In this document: piece after piece, positions 11,803 to 21,269 of the stretch | Numbering within the stretch: position 1 is the stretch's first letter | How the letters are laid out: each line of letters begins with the position of its first letter | Source of the DNA: Pseudomonas lalkuanensis | GTDB lineage: Bacteria; Pseudomonadota; Gammaproteobacteria; Pseudomonadales; Pseudomonadaceae | Direction of reading: 5' to 3' | Assembly: GCF_008807375.1 (NCBI RefSeq) | Contig: NZ_CP043311.1 | Span: 724,001-788,000 of the forward strand | DNA length: 64,000 nucleotides | Notes under the pieces: model-generated | Database searches by the model: none | What the model was told of the DNA's origin: nothing | The model's input: only the letters and a program-made list of their open reading frames with translations | Translations under genes and position numbers: made by a program

Positions 11803-12960
11803 TCATTTCATGTCCACGCCCATCACCTGGAGCGTGTCGGCGATGGCGCGCAGCAGCTGGCGGACGATGTGCTCGTCGATCTGGCCGATGCAGCCGATGC
11901 GGAAACTCTCGGCCACGGTCAGCTTGCCGGGATAGATGATGAAATTGCGGGACTTCAGCTCCTCGTAGAAGCGCTTGAACTCGAAGTTCGGATGTTCCGG
12001 GCTGAAGAAGGTGGTGATGATCGGCGACAGCCACCGGTCCTCCAGCAGGGTCTGGAAACCGATGTCGCGCATACCGGCCACCAGCACGTCGCGGTTGCGG
12101 CTGTAGCGCGCCAGGCGGCCCGGTACGCCACCCTCGGCGGCATGCTGTTCCAGCGCGCAGCGGAAGGCCACGACGCTGTGGGTCGGCGGGGTGAAGCGCC
12201 ACTGGCCCGTGCGCTCCATGTAGAGCCACTGTTCGTAGATGTCGAGGGCGAGGGAGTGGGCGCGGCCCTTCGCGGCTTCGAGTACGGCGCGACGGATGAT
12301 CACGAAGCCGAAGCCGGGGATGCCTTCGATGCATTTGTTGGCCGAAGACACCATTACGTCGAAGGCGATTTCATTCACGGTCAGCGGTACGGCGCCGAAG
12401 GAGCTCATGGCGTCGACGATCAGGCTCTTGCCGTGTGCCTTCACCACGTCGGCGATTTCGCGCAGCGGGTTGAGGATGCCGGAGCTGGTTTCGCAGTGGA
12501 CCAGGAAGACGTTGGTGACGTCCGGGTTGGCCTTCAGCAGGGCGTCGACTTCCGCCGGCTGCGGCGGCAGGTAGTCGCCCTTGTCCAGGGTGATGCAGGC
12601 GCGGCCGAGGTAGTCCAGGGTCTTGGCGGCGCGCTGGCCATAGGCACCGTTCATGAGGACCAGGCACTTGCCGTCGCGGGGGATGGCGGTGGCCAGGGCC
12701 GCTTCCACCGAGAAGCTGCCACTGCCTTGCAGGGGGACGCAGGCGAAGCTGTCGTCCTGCACGCCGGCCATGGAGAGCAGTTCCTGGCGCACTTCGGCGG
12801 TCACCAGGTTGAAGGCGCCGTCCCACGAGCCCCAGTCTCGCAGCATGGCTTCCTTGGTGGCCCTGGAGGTGGTCAGCGGGCCGGGGGTCAGCAGGTAGGG
12901 CTCGCCGAGGGCGGGGGCTGCCAGCGGTTGGGTGTTGGTGGGGAATTCGGCTTTGGTCAT
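11803..12960 (-). CDS. phnW: 2-aminoethylphosphonate-pyruvate transaminase PhnW
   Basis: PLP-dependent class V aminotransferase that turns 2-aminoethylphosphonate and pyruvate into phosphonoacetaldehyde and alanine. The 385-residue product has [10 protein letters not shown] at the start of the fold, SGILNPL, the cofactor aspartate D183 in [10 protein letters not shown], and the PLP lysine K209 in [15 protein letters not shown]. It is about fifteen residues longer than most family members, at its N-terminus. It is the first gene of the phn operon and is divergent from a LysR regulator; a strong palindrome lies between the two starts. Confidence 0.95.
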   Translation of the reverse strand: MTKAEFPTNTQPLAAPALGEPYLLTPGPLTTSRATKEAMLRDWGSWDGAFNLVTAEVRQELLSMAGVQDDSFACVPLQGSGSFSVEAALATAIPRDGKCLVLMNGAYGQRAAKTLDYLGRACITLDKGDYLPPQPAEVDALLKANPDVTNVFLVHCETSSGILNPLREIADVVKAHGKSLIVDAMSSFGAVPLTVNEIAFDVMVSSANKCIEGIPGFGFVIIRRAVLEAAKGRAHSLALDIYEQWLYMERTGQWRFTPPTHSVVAFRCALEQHAAEGGVPGRLARYSRNRDVLVAGMRDIGFQTLLEDRWLSPIITTFFSPEHPNFEFKRFYEELKSRNFIIYPGKLTVAESFRIGCIGQIDEHIVRQLLRAIADTLQVMGVDMK

Positions 12961-13055
12961 GGTCGTCTCCAGCGTTGTTCTGGTGAGGGCGCGTTGCGAT
13001 GGAGAGATAAAACCAATTCCCTGGAAATAAAAAAAATCGATTTATAGTATTTCAA

Positions 13056-13074
13056 AAATAAGTTGAGCTTATTT
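13056..13074. promoter_or_regulatory. Palindromic LysR-type operator
   Basis: A perfect 19-base palindrome, AAATAAGTTGAGCTTATTT, containing the LysR-type T-N11-A pattern, lies 16 bases before the regulator ATG within an AT-rich stretch (about 13005-13080) that contrasts with the GC-rich surroundings. It is well placed for autorepression and for activation of phnW, whose start lies 95 bases away on the other strand. Confidence 0.7.
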
Positions 13075-13090
13075 ATCGAGGTGCAGGCGA

Positions 13091-13963
13091 ATGGCGGTTT
13101 CCCAGGCACAGCTCAAGGCCTTTCATGCCGTGGCGGTGCACGGCAATTTCACTCGCGCGGCCGAGGCGCTGTTCCTCAGCCAGCCGGCGGTTTCTGACCA
13201 GGTGCGCAAGCTGGAGGAGCGCTTCGGCATCCTTCTGTTCCACCGCAACAAGCGCGCCGTGCAACTGACCGACCTGGGCGGGCGGCTGCTGGCCATCACT
13301 CAGCGGCTGTTCGCCGCCGAGGGCGAAGCCGAGGAGTTGTTGTCCACCTCGCGGGCGCTGGAGACCGGCAGCCTGACCCTGGCGGTGGACTCGCCGGTGC
13401 ACCTGCTGGGGCATATCGCGCGCTTCTGCGAGCGTTTTCCCGGCATCCGCGTGAGCCTGGTCACCGGCAACAGCGACGAGTGCCTGCGCCGGTTGCAGGA
13501 GTACAAGGCGGACTTCGCGCTGCTGGGGCGGGTGGTCGAGGACGACAGCCTGATCACCCAGGTGCTGAGCAGTGACCCGCTGGTGGCCTTCGTCGCCCAC
13601 TCGCACCCCTGGGCCACGCGGGACTCCATCGTCCTCGCCGACCTGGAGGACATGCCGATGGTGCTGCGCGAGCGCGGTTCCATGACCCGGCAGATCCTCG
13701 AAGAGGAGATGCGCCGCGCCGGCATCGCCATCCGTCCGGCCATCGAGGTTGAAGGCCGCGAGGCGACTTTCGAGATGGTCGCCGCCGGCCTTGGCGTCGG
13801 CCTGGTGTCGGCGGCCGAAGTGGGCGCCAGCGCCAACGTGCATGTGCTGCCGATCCGCGATTGCCTGCAGCGCATGACCGAGACGCTGGTGTGCCTGCGG
13901 GAGCAGGGCTCGCGGCGGATCATCGAGACCTTTTTCGCCATCGTGAGGTCGAACGGCGGCTAG
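13091..13963 (+). CDS. LysR-family regulator of the phn operon
   Basis: LysR-type regulator of 290 residues. The winged helix-turn-helix fills residues 1-65 (QLKAFHAVAVHGNFTRAAEA, LFLSQPAVSDQVRKLEERFG) and the periplasmic-binding-protein-like effector domain runs from about 90 to 285. ATG follows a GAGGTG ribosome site. It is divergent from phnW and so should sense 2-aminoethylphosphonate or a breakdown product and activate phnW-transporter-phnX; the ligand is inferred. A 19-base palindrome in the shared promoter region is its likely binding site. Confidence 0.9.
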   Translation: MAVSQAQLKAFHAVAVHGNFTRAAEALFLSQPAVSDQVRKLEERFGILLFHRNKRAVQLTDLGGRLLAITQRLFAAEGEAEELLSTSRALETGSLTLAVDSPVHLLGHIARFCERFPGIRVSLVTGNSDECLRRLQEYKADFALLGRVVEDDSLITQVLSSDPLVAFVAHSHPWATRDSIVLADLEDMPMVLRERGSMTRQILEEEMRRAGIAIRPAIEVEGREATFEMVAAGLGVGLVSAAEVGASANVHVLPIRDCLQRMTETLVCLREQGSRRIIETFFAIVRSNGG

Positions 13964-13983
13964 CGGCAGGCTTCTTCTTCACT

Positions 13984-14057
13984 GTGGGAGCGAGTTTATT
14001 CGCGATGCGGCATTGGGGGCCGCTTCGCGTCCCATTCGCGAATGAATTCGCTTCCAC
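13984..14057. repeat. REP-type palindromic pair
   Basis: GTGGGAGCGAGTTTATTCGC and the inverted TTCGCGAATGAATTCGCTTCCAC enclose about 30 bases, between the LysR gene and mpl. It marks the right end of the aminoethylphosphonate module. Confidence 0.8.
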
Positions 14058-14138
14058 GGAAATAGGGGTGGCAGGGGTGCTGTGCTAACCTGCGACAAGT
14101 TTTTTCCGGGCCGGGGCGGCCCGTTTCAGAGGTCATCC

Positions 14139-15491
14139 ATGCATATCCACATCCTCGGCATCTGCGGCACCTTCATGGGGTCGCTGGCGGTGCTGGCCAA
14201 GGAACTTGGCCACCGTGTCACCGGCTCCGACGCCAATGTCTACCCGCCCATGAGCACCCAGCTGGAGGCTCAGGGGATCGAGCTGATGCAGGGTTACGAG
14301 CCCGCCCACCTGGATCCGGCACCGGACCTGGTGGTGGTCGGCAACGCGCTGTCCCGCGGCAACCCCGCCGTGGAATACGTGCTGAACAAGGGCCTGCCCT
14401 ATGTCTCCGGCCCGCAGTGGCTGGCCGACCACGTGCTGCAAGGCCGTTGGGTGCTGGCAGTGGCCGGCACCCATGGCAAGACCACCACCACCAGCATGCT
14501 GGCCTGGGTGCTGGAGCATGCCGGCATGAGCCCGGGTTTCCTGATTGGCGGTGTACCGCAGAACTTCGGTGTGTCGGCCCGTCTGGGCGGCACGCCTTTC
14601 TTCGTGGTCGAGGCCGATGAGTACGACAGCGCCTTCTTCGACAAGCGCTCCAAGTTCGTCCACTACCGCCCGCGCACCGCCATCCTCAACAACCTGGAAT
14701 TCGACCACGCGGATATCTTCCCCGACCTCGCCGCCATCGAGCGCCAGTTCCACCATCTGGTGCGGACCATTCCCGGTGAGGGGCTGGTCATCCACCCAAC
14801 CTCCGAAACCGCCCTCAAGCGTGTGCTGGAGATGGGCTGCTGGACCCCGGTGCAGACCACTGGCGAAGGCGGCCAATGGCAGGCGCGCCTGCTGGCCGAG
14901 GACGGCTCGCGCTTCGAAGTGCTGTTCGAAGGTGCGGTCGCCGGCACCGTGGACTGGGAGCTGACCGGCCAGCACAACGTCGCCAACGCCCTGGCCACCC
15001 TGGCCGCCGCCCGCCATGTCGGCGTGGTGCCGGAACTGGGCGTCGCTGCGCTGTCCGCCTTCAAGAGCGTCAAGCGGCGCATGGAGAAGGTGGCTGAAGT
15101 GAACGGCGTAACCATCTACGACGATTTCGCCCACCATCCCACCGCCATCGCCACCACCCTCGACGGCCTGCGCAAACGCGTTGGCGACGCACCCGTGGTG
15201 GCGGTGATCGAGCCGCGTTCCAACTCCATGAAGCTAGGTGCCCACCGCGACGGCCTGCCGGACTCGGTGAAGCTGGCCGACCAGGTGTTCTGGTACGCGC
15301 CGCCGAACCTCGGCTGGGACCTGGCTGCAACCGCCATGGCCTGTCCGGTGCCTGCACAGGTCTGTACCTCGCTGGAGAGCATCATCGCCGAGGTCAAGGC
15401 ACTGGCTCGCCCTGGTACTCAGGTGGTGATCATGAGCAACGGCGGTTTCGGCGGCCTGCACGGCAAGCTGGCCAAGGCGCTCGAACAGTAA
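14139..15491 (+). CDS. mpl: UDP-MurNAc-tripeptide ligase Mpl
   Basis: Murein peptide ligase that attaches recycled L-Ala-D-Glu-meso-diaminopimelate to UDP-N-acetylmuramate in the cytoplasm. The 450-residue product begins [20 protein letters not shown] (nucleotide-fold glycine motif), has the ATP-binding [14 protein letters not shown] and the Mur-ligase motifs [13 protein letters not shown] and [14 protein letters not shown] 14139 follows AGAGGTC; an upstream in-frame GTG at 14082 would add residues not found in Mur ligases. In P. aeruginosa, loss of mpl is linked to AmpC derepression. It is followed by ubiX ten bases later. Confidence 0.97.
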   Translation: MHIHILGICGTFMGSLAVLAKELGHRVTGSDANVYPPMSTQLEAQGIELMQGYEPAHLDPAPDLVVVGNALSRGNPAVEYVLNKGLPYVSGPQWLADHVLQGRWVLAVAGTHGKTTTTSMLAWVLEHAGMSPGFLIGGVPQNFGVSARLGGTPFFVVEADEYDSAFFDKRSKFVHYRPRTAILNNLEFDHADIFPDLAAIERQFHHLVRTIPGEGLVIHPTSETALKRVLEMGCWTPVQTTGEGGQWQARLLAEDGSRFEVLFEGAVAGTVDWELTGQHNVANALATLAAARHVGVVPELGVAALSAFKSVKRRMEKVAEVNGVTIYDDFAHHPTAIATTLDGLRKRVGDAPVVAVIEPRSNSMKLGAHRDGLPDSVKLADQVFWYAPPNLGWDLAATAMACPVPAQVCTSLESIIAEVKALARPGTQVVIMSNGGFGGLHGKLAKALEQ

Positions 15492-15501
15492 GGAACTGGC
15501 G

Positions 15502-16131
15502 ATGACTGGACCTTCCCGCATCACCCTGGCGATGACTGGCGCATCCGGTGCCCAGTACGGCCTGCGCTTGCTTGACTGCCTGATCCAGGAAGACCGAGAG
15601 GTGCACTTCCTGATCTCCAAGGCGGCGCAGCTGGTGATGGCCACCGAAACCGACGTCACCCTGCCGGCCAAGCCCCAGGCCATGCAGGCGTTCCTCAGCG
15701 AATACACCGGCGCCGCGCCGGGACAGATTCGCTGCTACGGCAAGGAAGACTGGATGTCCCCGGTGGCGTCCGGCTCGGGCGCGCCAGCGGCCATGGTGGT
15801 GGTGCCCTGTTCCACCGGCACGCTTTCGGCCATCGCCACCGGCGCCTGCAACAACCTGATCGAGCGCGCCGCCGACGTGACCCTGAAGGAGCGCCGCCAA
15901 CTGATCCTGGTGCCGCGCGAGGCGCCGTATTCCAGCATCCACCTGGAGAACATGCTCAAGCTCTCCAACCTGGGTGCGGTGATCGTGCCGGCCTCGCCGG
16001 GTTTCTATCACCAGCCGCAGACCATCGATGACCTGGTGGACTTCGTGGTGGCGCGCATCCTCAACCTGCTGGACATCCCCCAGGACATGCTGCCGCGCTG
16101 GGGCGAACACCATCAGGGCGTCGATGACTAA
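15502..16131 (+). CDS. ubiX: Flavin prenyltransferase UbiX
   Basis: Transfers a dimethylallyl group to FMN to make the prenylated cofactor used by the decarboxylase UbiD in ubiquinone synthesis. The 209-residue product has the flavin-binding [20 protein letters not shown], the active-site [20 protein letters not shown], and [20 protein letters not shown] with LVPREAP near the FMN site. It is coupled to mpl upstream (10-base gap), and its stop codon overlaps the next gene by eight bases, suggesting a three-gene operon. Confidence 0.96.
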   Translation: MTGPSRITLAMTGASGAQYGLRLLDCLIQEDREVHFLISKAAQLVMATETDVTLPAKPQAMQAFLSEYTGAAPGQIRCYGKEDWMSPVASGSGAPAAMVVVPCSTGTLSAIATGACNNLIERAADVTLKERRQLILVPREAPYSSIHLENMLKLSNLGAVIVPASPGFYHQPQTIDDLVDFVVARILNLLDIPQDMLPRWGEHHQGVDD

Positions 16132-16414
16132 GCGCCTTGCGTCGGCCGTCCTGGCGCTGGCCCTGCTGCAGGGCTGCGCCACTGTCGGCACCCTCAATGC
16201 CGCCAAGCCCGGGGCGCCGATCATCTATTCCGGCACCCGCCTGGACTGGTATTCGCTCAATGGCGGCTGCTGCCCGGTGGACCGTTTCGGCGTCGAGCCG
16301 CCGGCCTATCCGGCCCTGGACCTGCCGGCCAGCGCGCTGCTGGACACGCTGCTGTTGCCCTTTGCGGTGGCGGCGGAGATGGGGGTGGTGCTCGGGGTTT
16401 CGGGCGGGTATTGA
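16124..16414 (+). CDS. YceK/YidQ-family lipoprotein
   Basis: Small lipoprotein of 96 residues. The signal peptide [18 protein letters not shown] ends in a lipobox with C18. The mature part carries [20 protein letters not shown] and [20 protein letters not shown], a pattern of the YceK/YidQ (DUF1375) family: a short conserved loop followed by one hydrophobic segment. No function is established for the family. The ATG lies inside the last codons of ubiX, implying translational coupling. Confidence 0.8.
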   Translation: MTKRLASAVLALALLQGCATVGTLNAAKPGAPIIYSGTRLDWYSLNGGCCPVDRFGVEPPAYPALDLPASALLDTLLLPFAVAAEMGVVLGVSGGY

Positions 16415-16440
16415 ACACCTGGGGGTGATGGACGGGGTAT

Positions 16441-16483
16441 TTGTGGAAGCCAATTCATTCGCGAGTGAATTCGCTCCCACAGG
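16441..16483. repeat. Single REP-type palindrome
   Basis: One imperfect palindrome, TGTGGAAGCCAATTCATTCG followed by the inverted TGAATTCGCTCCCACA, lies between two converging genes. It has the core shared by the other REP copies, here with several mismatches in the left arm. Confidence 0.7.
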
Positions 16484-16498
16484 TCTTGCAGCAATCGC

Positions 16499-16966
16499 CT
16501 ACGCCGGTTCCTGGCAGACATCCACCCATTTCGCTTCCACCAGCTCGGCCATGTAGTCCGGGGCGATGCGTACGGCGCTGTGCACGGCGCCGGCTGCCGG
16601 CACCACTTCGTCGAAGGCCTGCAGGGAACGGTCGCAGTAGACCGGCAGCGGGGTTGCCAGCCCGAACGGGCAGACGCCGCCCACCGGGTGGCTGGTCAGG
16701 GCTTCCACTGTCTCGGCATCCAGCATCCTGGCCTTGGTGCCGAAGGCTTCCTTGAACTTGCGGTTGTCGATCCGCGCGTCGCCACGGGCCACCACCAGCA
16801 CGGCGTCCTCGCCAACGCGGAAGGCCAGGGTCTTGGCGATGCGGCCCGGCTCGACGCCATGAGCTTCGGCGGCCAGTGCCACGGTGGCGGTGCTGGTATG
16901 CAGTTCGATGATGTCGATTTCCGGCGCCTTGCCGGCGAAGAAAGCGCGGACCGATTCAAGGCTCAT
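16499..16966 (-). CDS. YbaK/EbsC-type aminoacyl-tRNA deacylase
   Basis: Protein of 155 residues from the YbaK/ProX editing-domain family, which hydrolyses mischarged aminoacyl-tRNA in trans. Visible markers are KTLAFRVGEDAVLVVARGDA (the conserved K and the following beta strands), KFKEAFGTKARMLDAETVEA, and the GGVCPFGLATPLPVYCD loop. The substrate (Cys-tRNA(Pro) or another) cannot be told from sequence alone. The ATG at 16966 follows a GGAGGGATC site; an upstream extension of the frame overlaps the neighbouring gene. Confidence 0.88.
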   Translation of the reverse strand: MSLESVRAFFAGKAPEIDIIELHTSTATVALAAEAHGVEPGRIAKTLAFRVGEDAVLVVARGDARIDNRKFKEAFGTKARMLDAETVEALTSHPVGGVCPFGLATPLPVYCDRSLQAFDEVVPAAGAVHSAVRIAPDYMAELVEAKWVDVCQEPA

Positions 16967-17030
16967 GGGCGATCCCTCCTGGTCAAGGCACGAATCCTTG
17001 TGCAGGCGCGGGGCCTGCGTCAATCCGGAT

Positions 17031-17672
17031 TCAGCGGCCCAGCCGGCGCAGTTCGTCCGACTCGATGATGCGAACCCCGTCCTGTTCCTCCAGCGCCAGG
17101 CGCCAGAGCGCGCGGGCCAGGGTGCAGACGTCGATGCCCCGGTACTTGCCTGGCAGCCAGCGCATGACGGCCGCCGCAAGGCGCTCGCCGAAGCGGAACT
17201 CGTTGCGCGGTCCCATCAGCAGGGAGGGGCGGGCGATGGTCAGCTGCGGCCAGTCCATGGCTTTCAAGGCCTCTTCCATCTCGCCTTTCACCTTGTTGTA
17301 GAAGATCGGCGACGCCTGGCTGGCACCCAGGGCGCTGATCACGATGAAGTGCCGTGCGCCCAGTTCGCGGGCGCGCCGGGCGAAGGCCAGGACCAGATCC
17401 AGGTCGACCGCGCGGAAGGCTTCCTGGGAACCGGCCTGGCGGATGGTGCTGCCCAGGCAGCAGAAGGCGACGTCTATCCGGCCTTGCAATTGCGGCAGCA
17501 GTTCGACCAGTGGCCCGACGGGGTTCTGCAAGTGCGGGTGCTCGGCCAGGGGGCGACGGGTCGGCGCCACGACCCTGGCGACCGTGGGTTCGTTGAGCAG
17601 GCGGTCGAGCAGGTGCTCGCCGGTCAGTCCAGTGGCGCCGGCGAGCAGTATGTGCTGGGGCGTCAAATGCAT
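17031..17672 (-). CDS. NAD(P)-binding Rossmann-fold protein
   Basis: Atypical short-chain dehydrogenase/NAD(P)H-binding protein of 213 residues. The nucleotide-binding loop is [18 protein letters not shown] at the N-terminus, followed by [20 protein letters not shown] and [20 protein letters not shown] with a YNKVKGE that fits the Y-x3-K pattern. Similar proteins (YraR/HTATIP2-like) have no settled substrate. ATG 17672 is chosen over an earlier ATG because of the AGCGGAGAA ribosome site just upstream. Confidence 0.8.
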   Translation of the reverse strand: MHLTPQHILLAGATGLTGEHLLDRLLNEPTVARVVAPTRRPLAEHPHLQNPVGPLVELLPQLQGRIDVAFCCLGSTIRQAGSQEAFRAVDLDLVLAFARRARELGARHFIVISALGASQASPIFYNKVKGEMEEALKAMDWPQLTIARPSLLMGPRNEFRFGERLAAAVMRWLPGKYRGIDVCTLARALWRLALEEQDGVRIIESDELRRLGR

Positions 17673-17700
17673 GTTGTTTCTCCGCTGATACACGCTGAGC

Positions 17701-19428
17701 TTAGTGGTTGCGCGCGGTTTTGTCGGCGTTCGCGCTGCTCTGCGCGGTCAGGGCTTGCTCCGCCTGGTGTTCGCGCAGTGCCCGCCAGCGTGCGATGACG
17801 GCCTTAGGCGCCCAGATCTGCGGTTCCGATGCTTCGAAGTCGTCGGCTTTCTCACGTTCGGCGACTTTCTCCTTGCTGATGCTGAAGGCGCGTTCCAGGT
17901 CATCGGTTTCGCTGAAGGCGTCGGCGAACAGGGCGCGGCCGAAGTAGGTGAAGTCGTTCTCTTCGGAACAGCCGAAGGACACGCGATCGGAGCGGGCTGC
18001 GGTCATGATCAGGGTCTTCTCATCCTTCAAGGGGGGAATGAAACCGCCGGAGTAACAGGCGGAAATCACCAGCACCTTGTACCTGTCCTCGAGAGGCTCG
18101 AGCAGGTTCGCGAGTTCCTGTGCCGGCAGGTGGTCCAGCAGCAGGCCGGGTTGCTCCAGGGCCAGTTCGTGGGTCGGCGAGCCGTGGCTGGTCAGGTAGA
18201 TGAACACCAGGTCTTCCGGACCGCTGCGCCGGGCGACCGCCTGGATGGACCGGGCAAGGCTTTCGCGGGTGGCCAGGGGGCGATCGGTCATGTGCTCGCG
18301 GTGGTTGACCAGGGTGATCTGGCCGTGGGCGCCGAAGCGTTCGGCCAGGAGCCTGGAAACATAGTCCGCCTCGCGCAGGAACACGCTCTGGCGGCCGTCG
18401 CCGGCGAGGCTGATGGAGTAGAGCTCCACCTCCGGGGTGGAGGCCGGCACGGCGTCGATCGCCCGCTGGAGCAGGCCGCCCTGGGCCAGCAGGCCGACTT
18501 CCAGGGGATCGGGCAGGGCCTTGCCCTGTTCGTCGCGGATGCGCGTGCCGTCCTGCCAGACGCCCGCTTCATGCGTGCCGTCTGCCAGTGTCAGCTTGCC
18601 GGTACCGCTGTAGAGACCGTCGTTGAAGTGTCCCTGGTAGCGGCTACCGTCGGCCAGGGACAGCTTGCCTTCACCCTGGTAGCGCCAGTGCTTGAAGTGG
18701 CCCTGGTAATGGCTGCCGTCGGCACCGATGAATTCGCCCTCGCCAACCAGGTCGCCCTCCTTGAACCTGCCGCTCCAGATATCGCCGTCGGCACTGGTGA
18801 AGCGACCCTTGCCGTCGAACAGGCTGTCCTTGAATTCGCCGATGTAGTGGGAGCCGTCTTCGCCCTGGTAGGCGCCCTGCCCCTGGAGCTGGCCGCGCTT
18901 GAAGCGGCCGCTGAAACGGTTGCCGGCTTCGTCGGTGCGGACCCCTTCGCCGTCCGGCGTGCCGGCACTGAAGAGGCCTTGATAGTTGCTGCCATCGGGC
19001 CACTCGAGGCTGCCGAAGCCCTGGTATTTGTCATTGCGGAACTGGCCGCGATAGGTGATACCGCCCTGGCGCAGGGTGCCTTCGCCATCGAACTGGTTGT
19101 GGGCGAAGCCGCCTTCGTAGGTGGTGCCATTGCCATAGTCGAGGCGGCCCTGCCCGTGGAACAGGCCGGCCTTGAACTCGCCGCTGTAGACCAGCCCGTT
19201 GGGGCCGTGCCATTCGCCCCGGCCATCCGGCTGGCCATCTTTGAACTGCCCCTCGAACCAGGTGCCGTTGTTGTAGTCCAGGCGCCCCGGACCTTGCAGC
19301 AGACCGTCGACCAGCTCGCCACGATAGCGGGACCCGTCCGGCAGGCGGGCGTCCGGCGGGGTCAGGGGTTCTCCTTCGCCGCAGGCCGCAAGTAGCAGTG
19401 CGAGCGTGAGGGGCAGAAGCGGCTTCAT
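17701..19428 (-). CDS. MORN-repeat lipoprotein with C13 (legumain-type) protease domain
   Basis: Predicted lipoprotein of 575 residues. The signal [16 protein letters not shown] gives lipidated C16. Residues about 30-293 form twelve MORN repeats of 23 residues (pattern G-x-x-Y-x-G-x-F-x-x-G-x-x-x-G-x-G). The C-terminal 330-550 region is a caspase-fold C13 peptidase with likely catalytic H415 in IYLTSHGSP and C458 in [16 protein letters not shown]. Similar MORN-C13 proteins occur in pseudomonads but I know of no assigned function; the layout suggests an envelope-anchored cysteine protease on a beta-meander scaffold. It may be a separate transcription unit: a terminator stands between it and the upstream MaoC gene. 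Confidence 0.85.
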   Translation of the reverse strand: MKPLLPLTLALLLAACGEGEPLTPPDARLPDGSRYRGELVDGLLQGPGRLDYNNGTWFEGQFKDGQPDGRGEWHGPNGLVYSGEFKAGLFHGQGRLDYGNGTTYEGGFAHNQFDGEGTLRQGGITYRGQFRNDKYQGFGSLEWPDGSNYQGLFSAGTPDGEGVRTDEAGNRFSGRFKRGQLQGQGAYQGEDGSHYIGEFKDSLFDGKGRFTSADGDIWSGRFKEGDLVGEGEFIGADGSHYQGHFKHWRYQGEGKLSLADGSRYQGHFNDGLYSGTGKLTLADGTHEAGVWQDGTRIRDEQGKALPDPLEVGLLAQGGLLQRAIDAVPASTPEVELYSISLAGDGRQSVFLREADYVSRLLAERFGAHGQITLVNHREHMTDRPLATRESLARSIQAVARRSGPEDLVFIYLTSHGSPTHELALEQPGLLLDHLPAQELANLLEPLEDRYKVLVISACYSGGFIPPLKDEKTLIMTAARSDRVSFGCSEENDFTYFGRALFADAFSETDDLERAFSISKEKVAEREKADDFEASEPQIWAPKAVIARWRALREHQAEQALTAQSSANADKTARNH

Positions 19429-19470
19429 CGGGTGTCCTTTTCCTGGCATCTGCCCTTCAGTTTGGCGCAA

Positions 19471-19498
19471 AAAAGCCCGCAGCTGCGGGCTTTTTTTG
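19471..19498. terminator. Intrinsic terminator after the maoC-like gene
   Basis: The symmetrical stem AAAAGCCCGC/GCGGGCTTTT with T-runs on both strands starts 15 bases after the MaoC stop on the minus strand. It should end the maoC-like transcript before the MORN-protease gene. Confidence 0.85.
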
Positions 19499-19513
19499 TT
19501 GCGTTGCCGCGGC

Positions 19514-19969
19514 TTAGACGAAGCAGAGGCTCAGGGATTCGGCGATGTAGGCGGGCTTTTGCTGGCCTTCGATTTCCAGGGTGCAGAGGGCCTTGATCAG
19601 CCACTGGCCGGGATTCTTCTCGTTGACGTCGATGACCTTCACGGCCAGGCGCACGCGGGAATCCACCTTCACCGGCTGGATGAAGCGAACGCTGTCGAGG
19701 CCGTAGTTGACGACCATCTTCGCGCCTTCGGGCAGGACCAGCAGGCCGTCGATCAGCTTCGGAATCAGCGACAGGCTGAGGAAGCCGTGGGCGATGGTGG
19801 AACCGAAGGGGGTCTGCTTGGCGCGCTCAGGGTCGACGTGGATGAACTGGTGGTCTTCGGTGCATTCGGCGAACTGGTTGATGCGGTTCTGGTCGATGCT
19901 TATCCAGTCCGAGTGGCCCAATTCCTTGCCAACGTAGTTCTTCAGTTCCGCTACTGGTACGTACGCCAT
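19514..19969 (-). CDS. MaoC-like (R)-specific enoyl-CoA hydratase family protein
   Basis: Hot-dog-fold protein of 151 residues. It carries the hydratase-2 type motif: D-x4-H in CTEDHQFIHVDPERA, then TPFGSTIAHGFLSLSLIPKL, the standard MaoC active-site layout. Family members hydrate enoyl-CoA esters in beta-oxidation or polyhydroxyalkanoate supply; the substrate here is unknown. It stands alone between the lrgAB promoter region and a strong terminator. Confidence 0.88.
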   Translation of the reverse strand: MAYVPVAELKNYVGKELGHSDWISIDQNRINQFAECTEDHQFIHVDPERAKQTPFGSTIAHGFLSLSLIPKLIDGLLVLPEGAKMVVNYGLDSVRFIQPVKVDSRVRLAVKVIDVNEKNPGQWLIKALCTLEIEGQQKPAYIAESLSLCFV

Positions 19970-20125
19970 ACGTCATCCTCCGTGGATGCAGTGTTGTAAT
20001 TCTTCTGGTTCGGGGGGCTTGGCCCCTCGCTTGCGTGCACGGCGTAGATCAACACGCCGGAAGGGGCGGGTCAAGACAGCATGCCCCCTGCGAATGGCGG
20101 GTTATAGCGCGGCGGCGGGCAAGCC

Positions 20126-20131
20126 TATAAT
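20126..20131 (+). promoter_or_regulatory. Candidate -10 box for lrgAB
   Basis: A perfect TATAAT lies 54 bases before the lrgA ATG. No good -35 hexamer stands at 16-18 bases upstream, so an activator may be needed or the box may be fortuitous. The rest of 19970-20184 shows no gene. Confidence 0.4.
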
Positions 20132-20184
20132 GCCCCCGTCCCGGCCAAGGCCCGCCTGGCCGGACCTGACCCGTGGAGAACCTC

Positions 20185-20547
20185 ATGCTGTTGCGCGGAC
20201 TGACCTGGCTGGTGCTGTTCCAGCTGATCGGTAGCGGGCTCAATGCCCTGTTCCTGTCCATGCTGCCCGGGCCCATCATCGGCCTGGTGCTGCTCTTCCT
20301 CTATCTGCTGGCGCGTGGCGAAGTGAGCGAGCCGCTGAGCCTGGCCGCCAGCAGCCTGCTGCGTTACCTGCCGCTGCTGCTGGTGCCGCCGGCTGTGGGC
20401 GTGATGGTCTATGCCCAGGCCATCTGGGCGGACTTCTGGGCCATTGTCGGGGTCCTGGTGCTGTCCCTGCTGGCCGCCTTCCTCTTCTGTGGCTGGCTGA
20501 TGCAGAAACTCATCGAGCGCCAGGCACGCCGCGAGGAGGACGCATGA
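20185..20547 (+). CDS. lrgA: LrgA/CidA-family holin-like protein
   Basis: Small inner-membrane protein of 120 residues with four hydrophobic segments, including SMLPGPIIGLVLLFLYLL and YLPLLLVPPAVGVMVYAQAI, the hallmark of the CidA/LrgA family. The ATG at 20185 is preferred to an in-frame GTG at 20173, since GTGGAGAA just upstream then serves as ribosome site. The family is proposed to act in murein hydrolase control or small-metabolite export. It overlaps lrgB by four bases (ATGA). Confidence 0.88.
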   Translation: MLLRGLTWLVLFQLIGSGLNALFLSMLPGPIIGLVLLFLYLLARGEVSEPLSLAASSLLRYLPLLLVPPAVGVMVYAQAIWADFWAIVGVLVLSLLAAFLFCGWLMQKLIERQARREEDA

Positions 20548-21260
20548 ACCTCGACTGGCAGGCCGCCGTGCAGGCGGTGGTGCATCACCCCCTGTTCGGT
20601 TTCGGCGTGACGCTGGCGGCCTACCAGCTGGCCCTGGCTGCCTACGAGAAGACCCGCTGGGTGTTCCTGCAGCCGGTGCTGCTGTCGATGCTGCTGCTGA
20701 TCGGCGTATTGCTGGCGTTCGGTATCACCTATCAGGAGTACCGTCAGAGTACCCAGTTGCTGACGGTGTTCCTCGGCCCGGCCACGGTGGCGCTGGCGGT
20801 GCCGTTGTTCCTCAATCTGCGGCGGATTCGCCAGCTGTTCTGGCCCACCCTGCTGACGCTGGTGTTCGGCGGGCTCTTCGCTACGCTGTCGGTAGCGGCG
20901 CTGGGCTGGTGGTTCGGCACCGAGCAGATGGTGCTGATGACCCTGTTGCCGAAGTCGGTGACTTCGCCCATCGCCATGCTGGTGGCCGAGCAGCTTGGTG
21001 GTGTGGCCGCCCTGGCGGCGGTGTTCGTGCTGATTACCGGCGTGCTTGGCGCCATGCTCGGGCCGGAGCTGCTGCGCCGTTGTGGTGTGCACCATCCGGC
21101 TGCCCAGGGCATGGCCCTGGGGCTCACCGCCCACGCCGTGGGTACTGCGCGGGCATTGCAGGAAGGCGAGGAGTGCGGCGCCTTCGCTGCCCTGGCGATG
21201 AGCCTGATGGGCGTTGCCACTGCGGTGCTGCTGCCGCTCGCCGTTGCCATGATTGCTTGA
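20544..21260 (+). CDS. lrgB: LrgB/CidB-family membrane protein
   Basis: Inner-membrane protein of 238 residues with seven or eight hydrophobic segments. Family signatures are LLPKSVTSPIAMLVAEQLGG and GAMLGPELLRRCGV, then HHPAAQGMALGLTAHAVGTA. It works with the LrgA-type protein from the overlapping upstream gene; start and stop share ATGA, so the two are translationally coupled. Confidence 0.92.
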   Translation: MNLDWQAAVQAVVHHPLFGFGVTLAAYQLALAAYEKTRWVFLQPVLLSMLLLIGVLLAFGITYQEYRQSTQLLTVFLGPATVALAVPLFLNLRRIRQLFWPTLLTLVFGGLFATLSVAALGWWFGTEQMVLMTLLPKSVTSPIAMLVAEQLGGVAALAAVFVLITGVLGAMLGPELLRRCGVHHPAAQGMALGLTAHAVGTARALQEGEECGAFAALAMSLMGVATAVLLPLAVAMIA

Positions 21261-21269
21261 GGTCGATGC

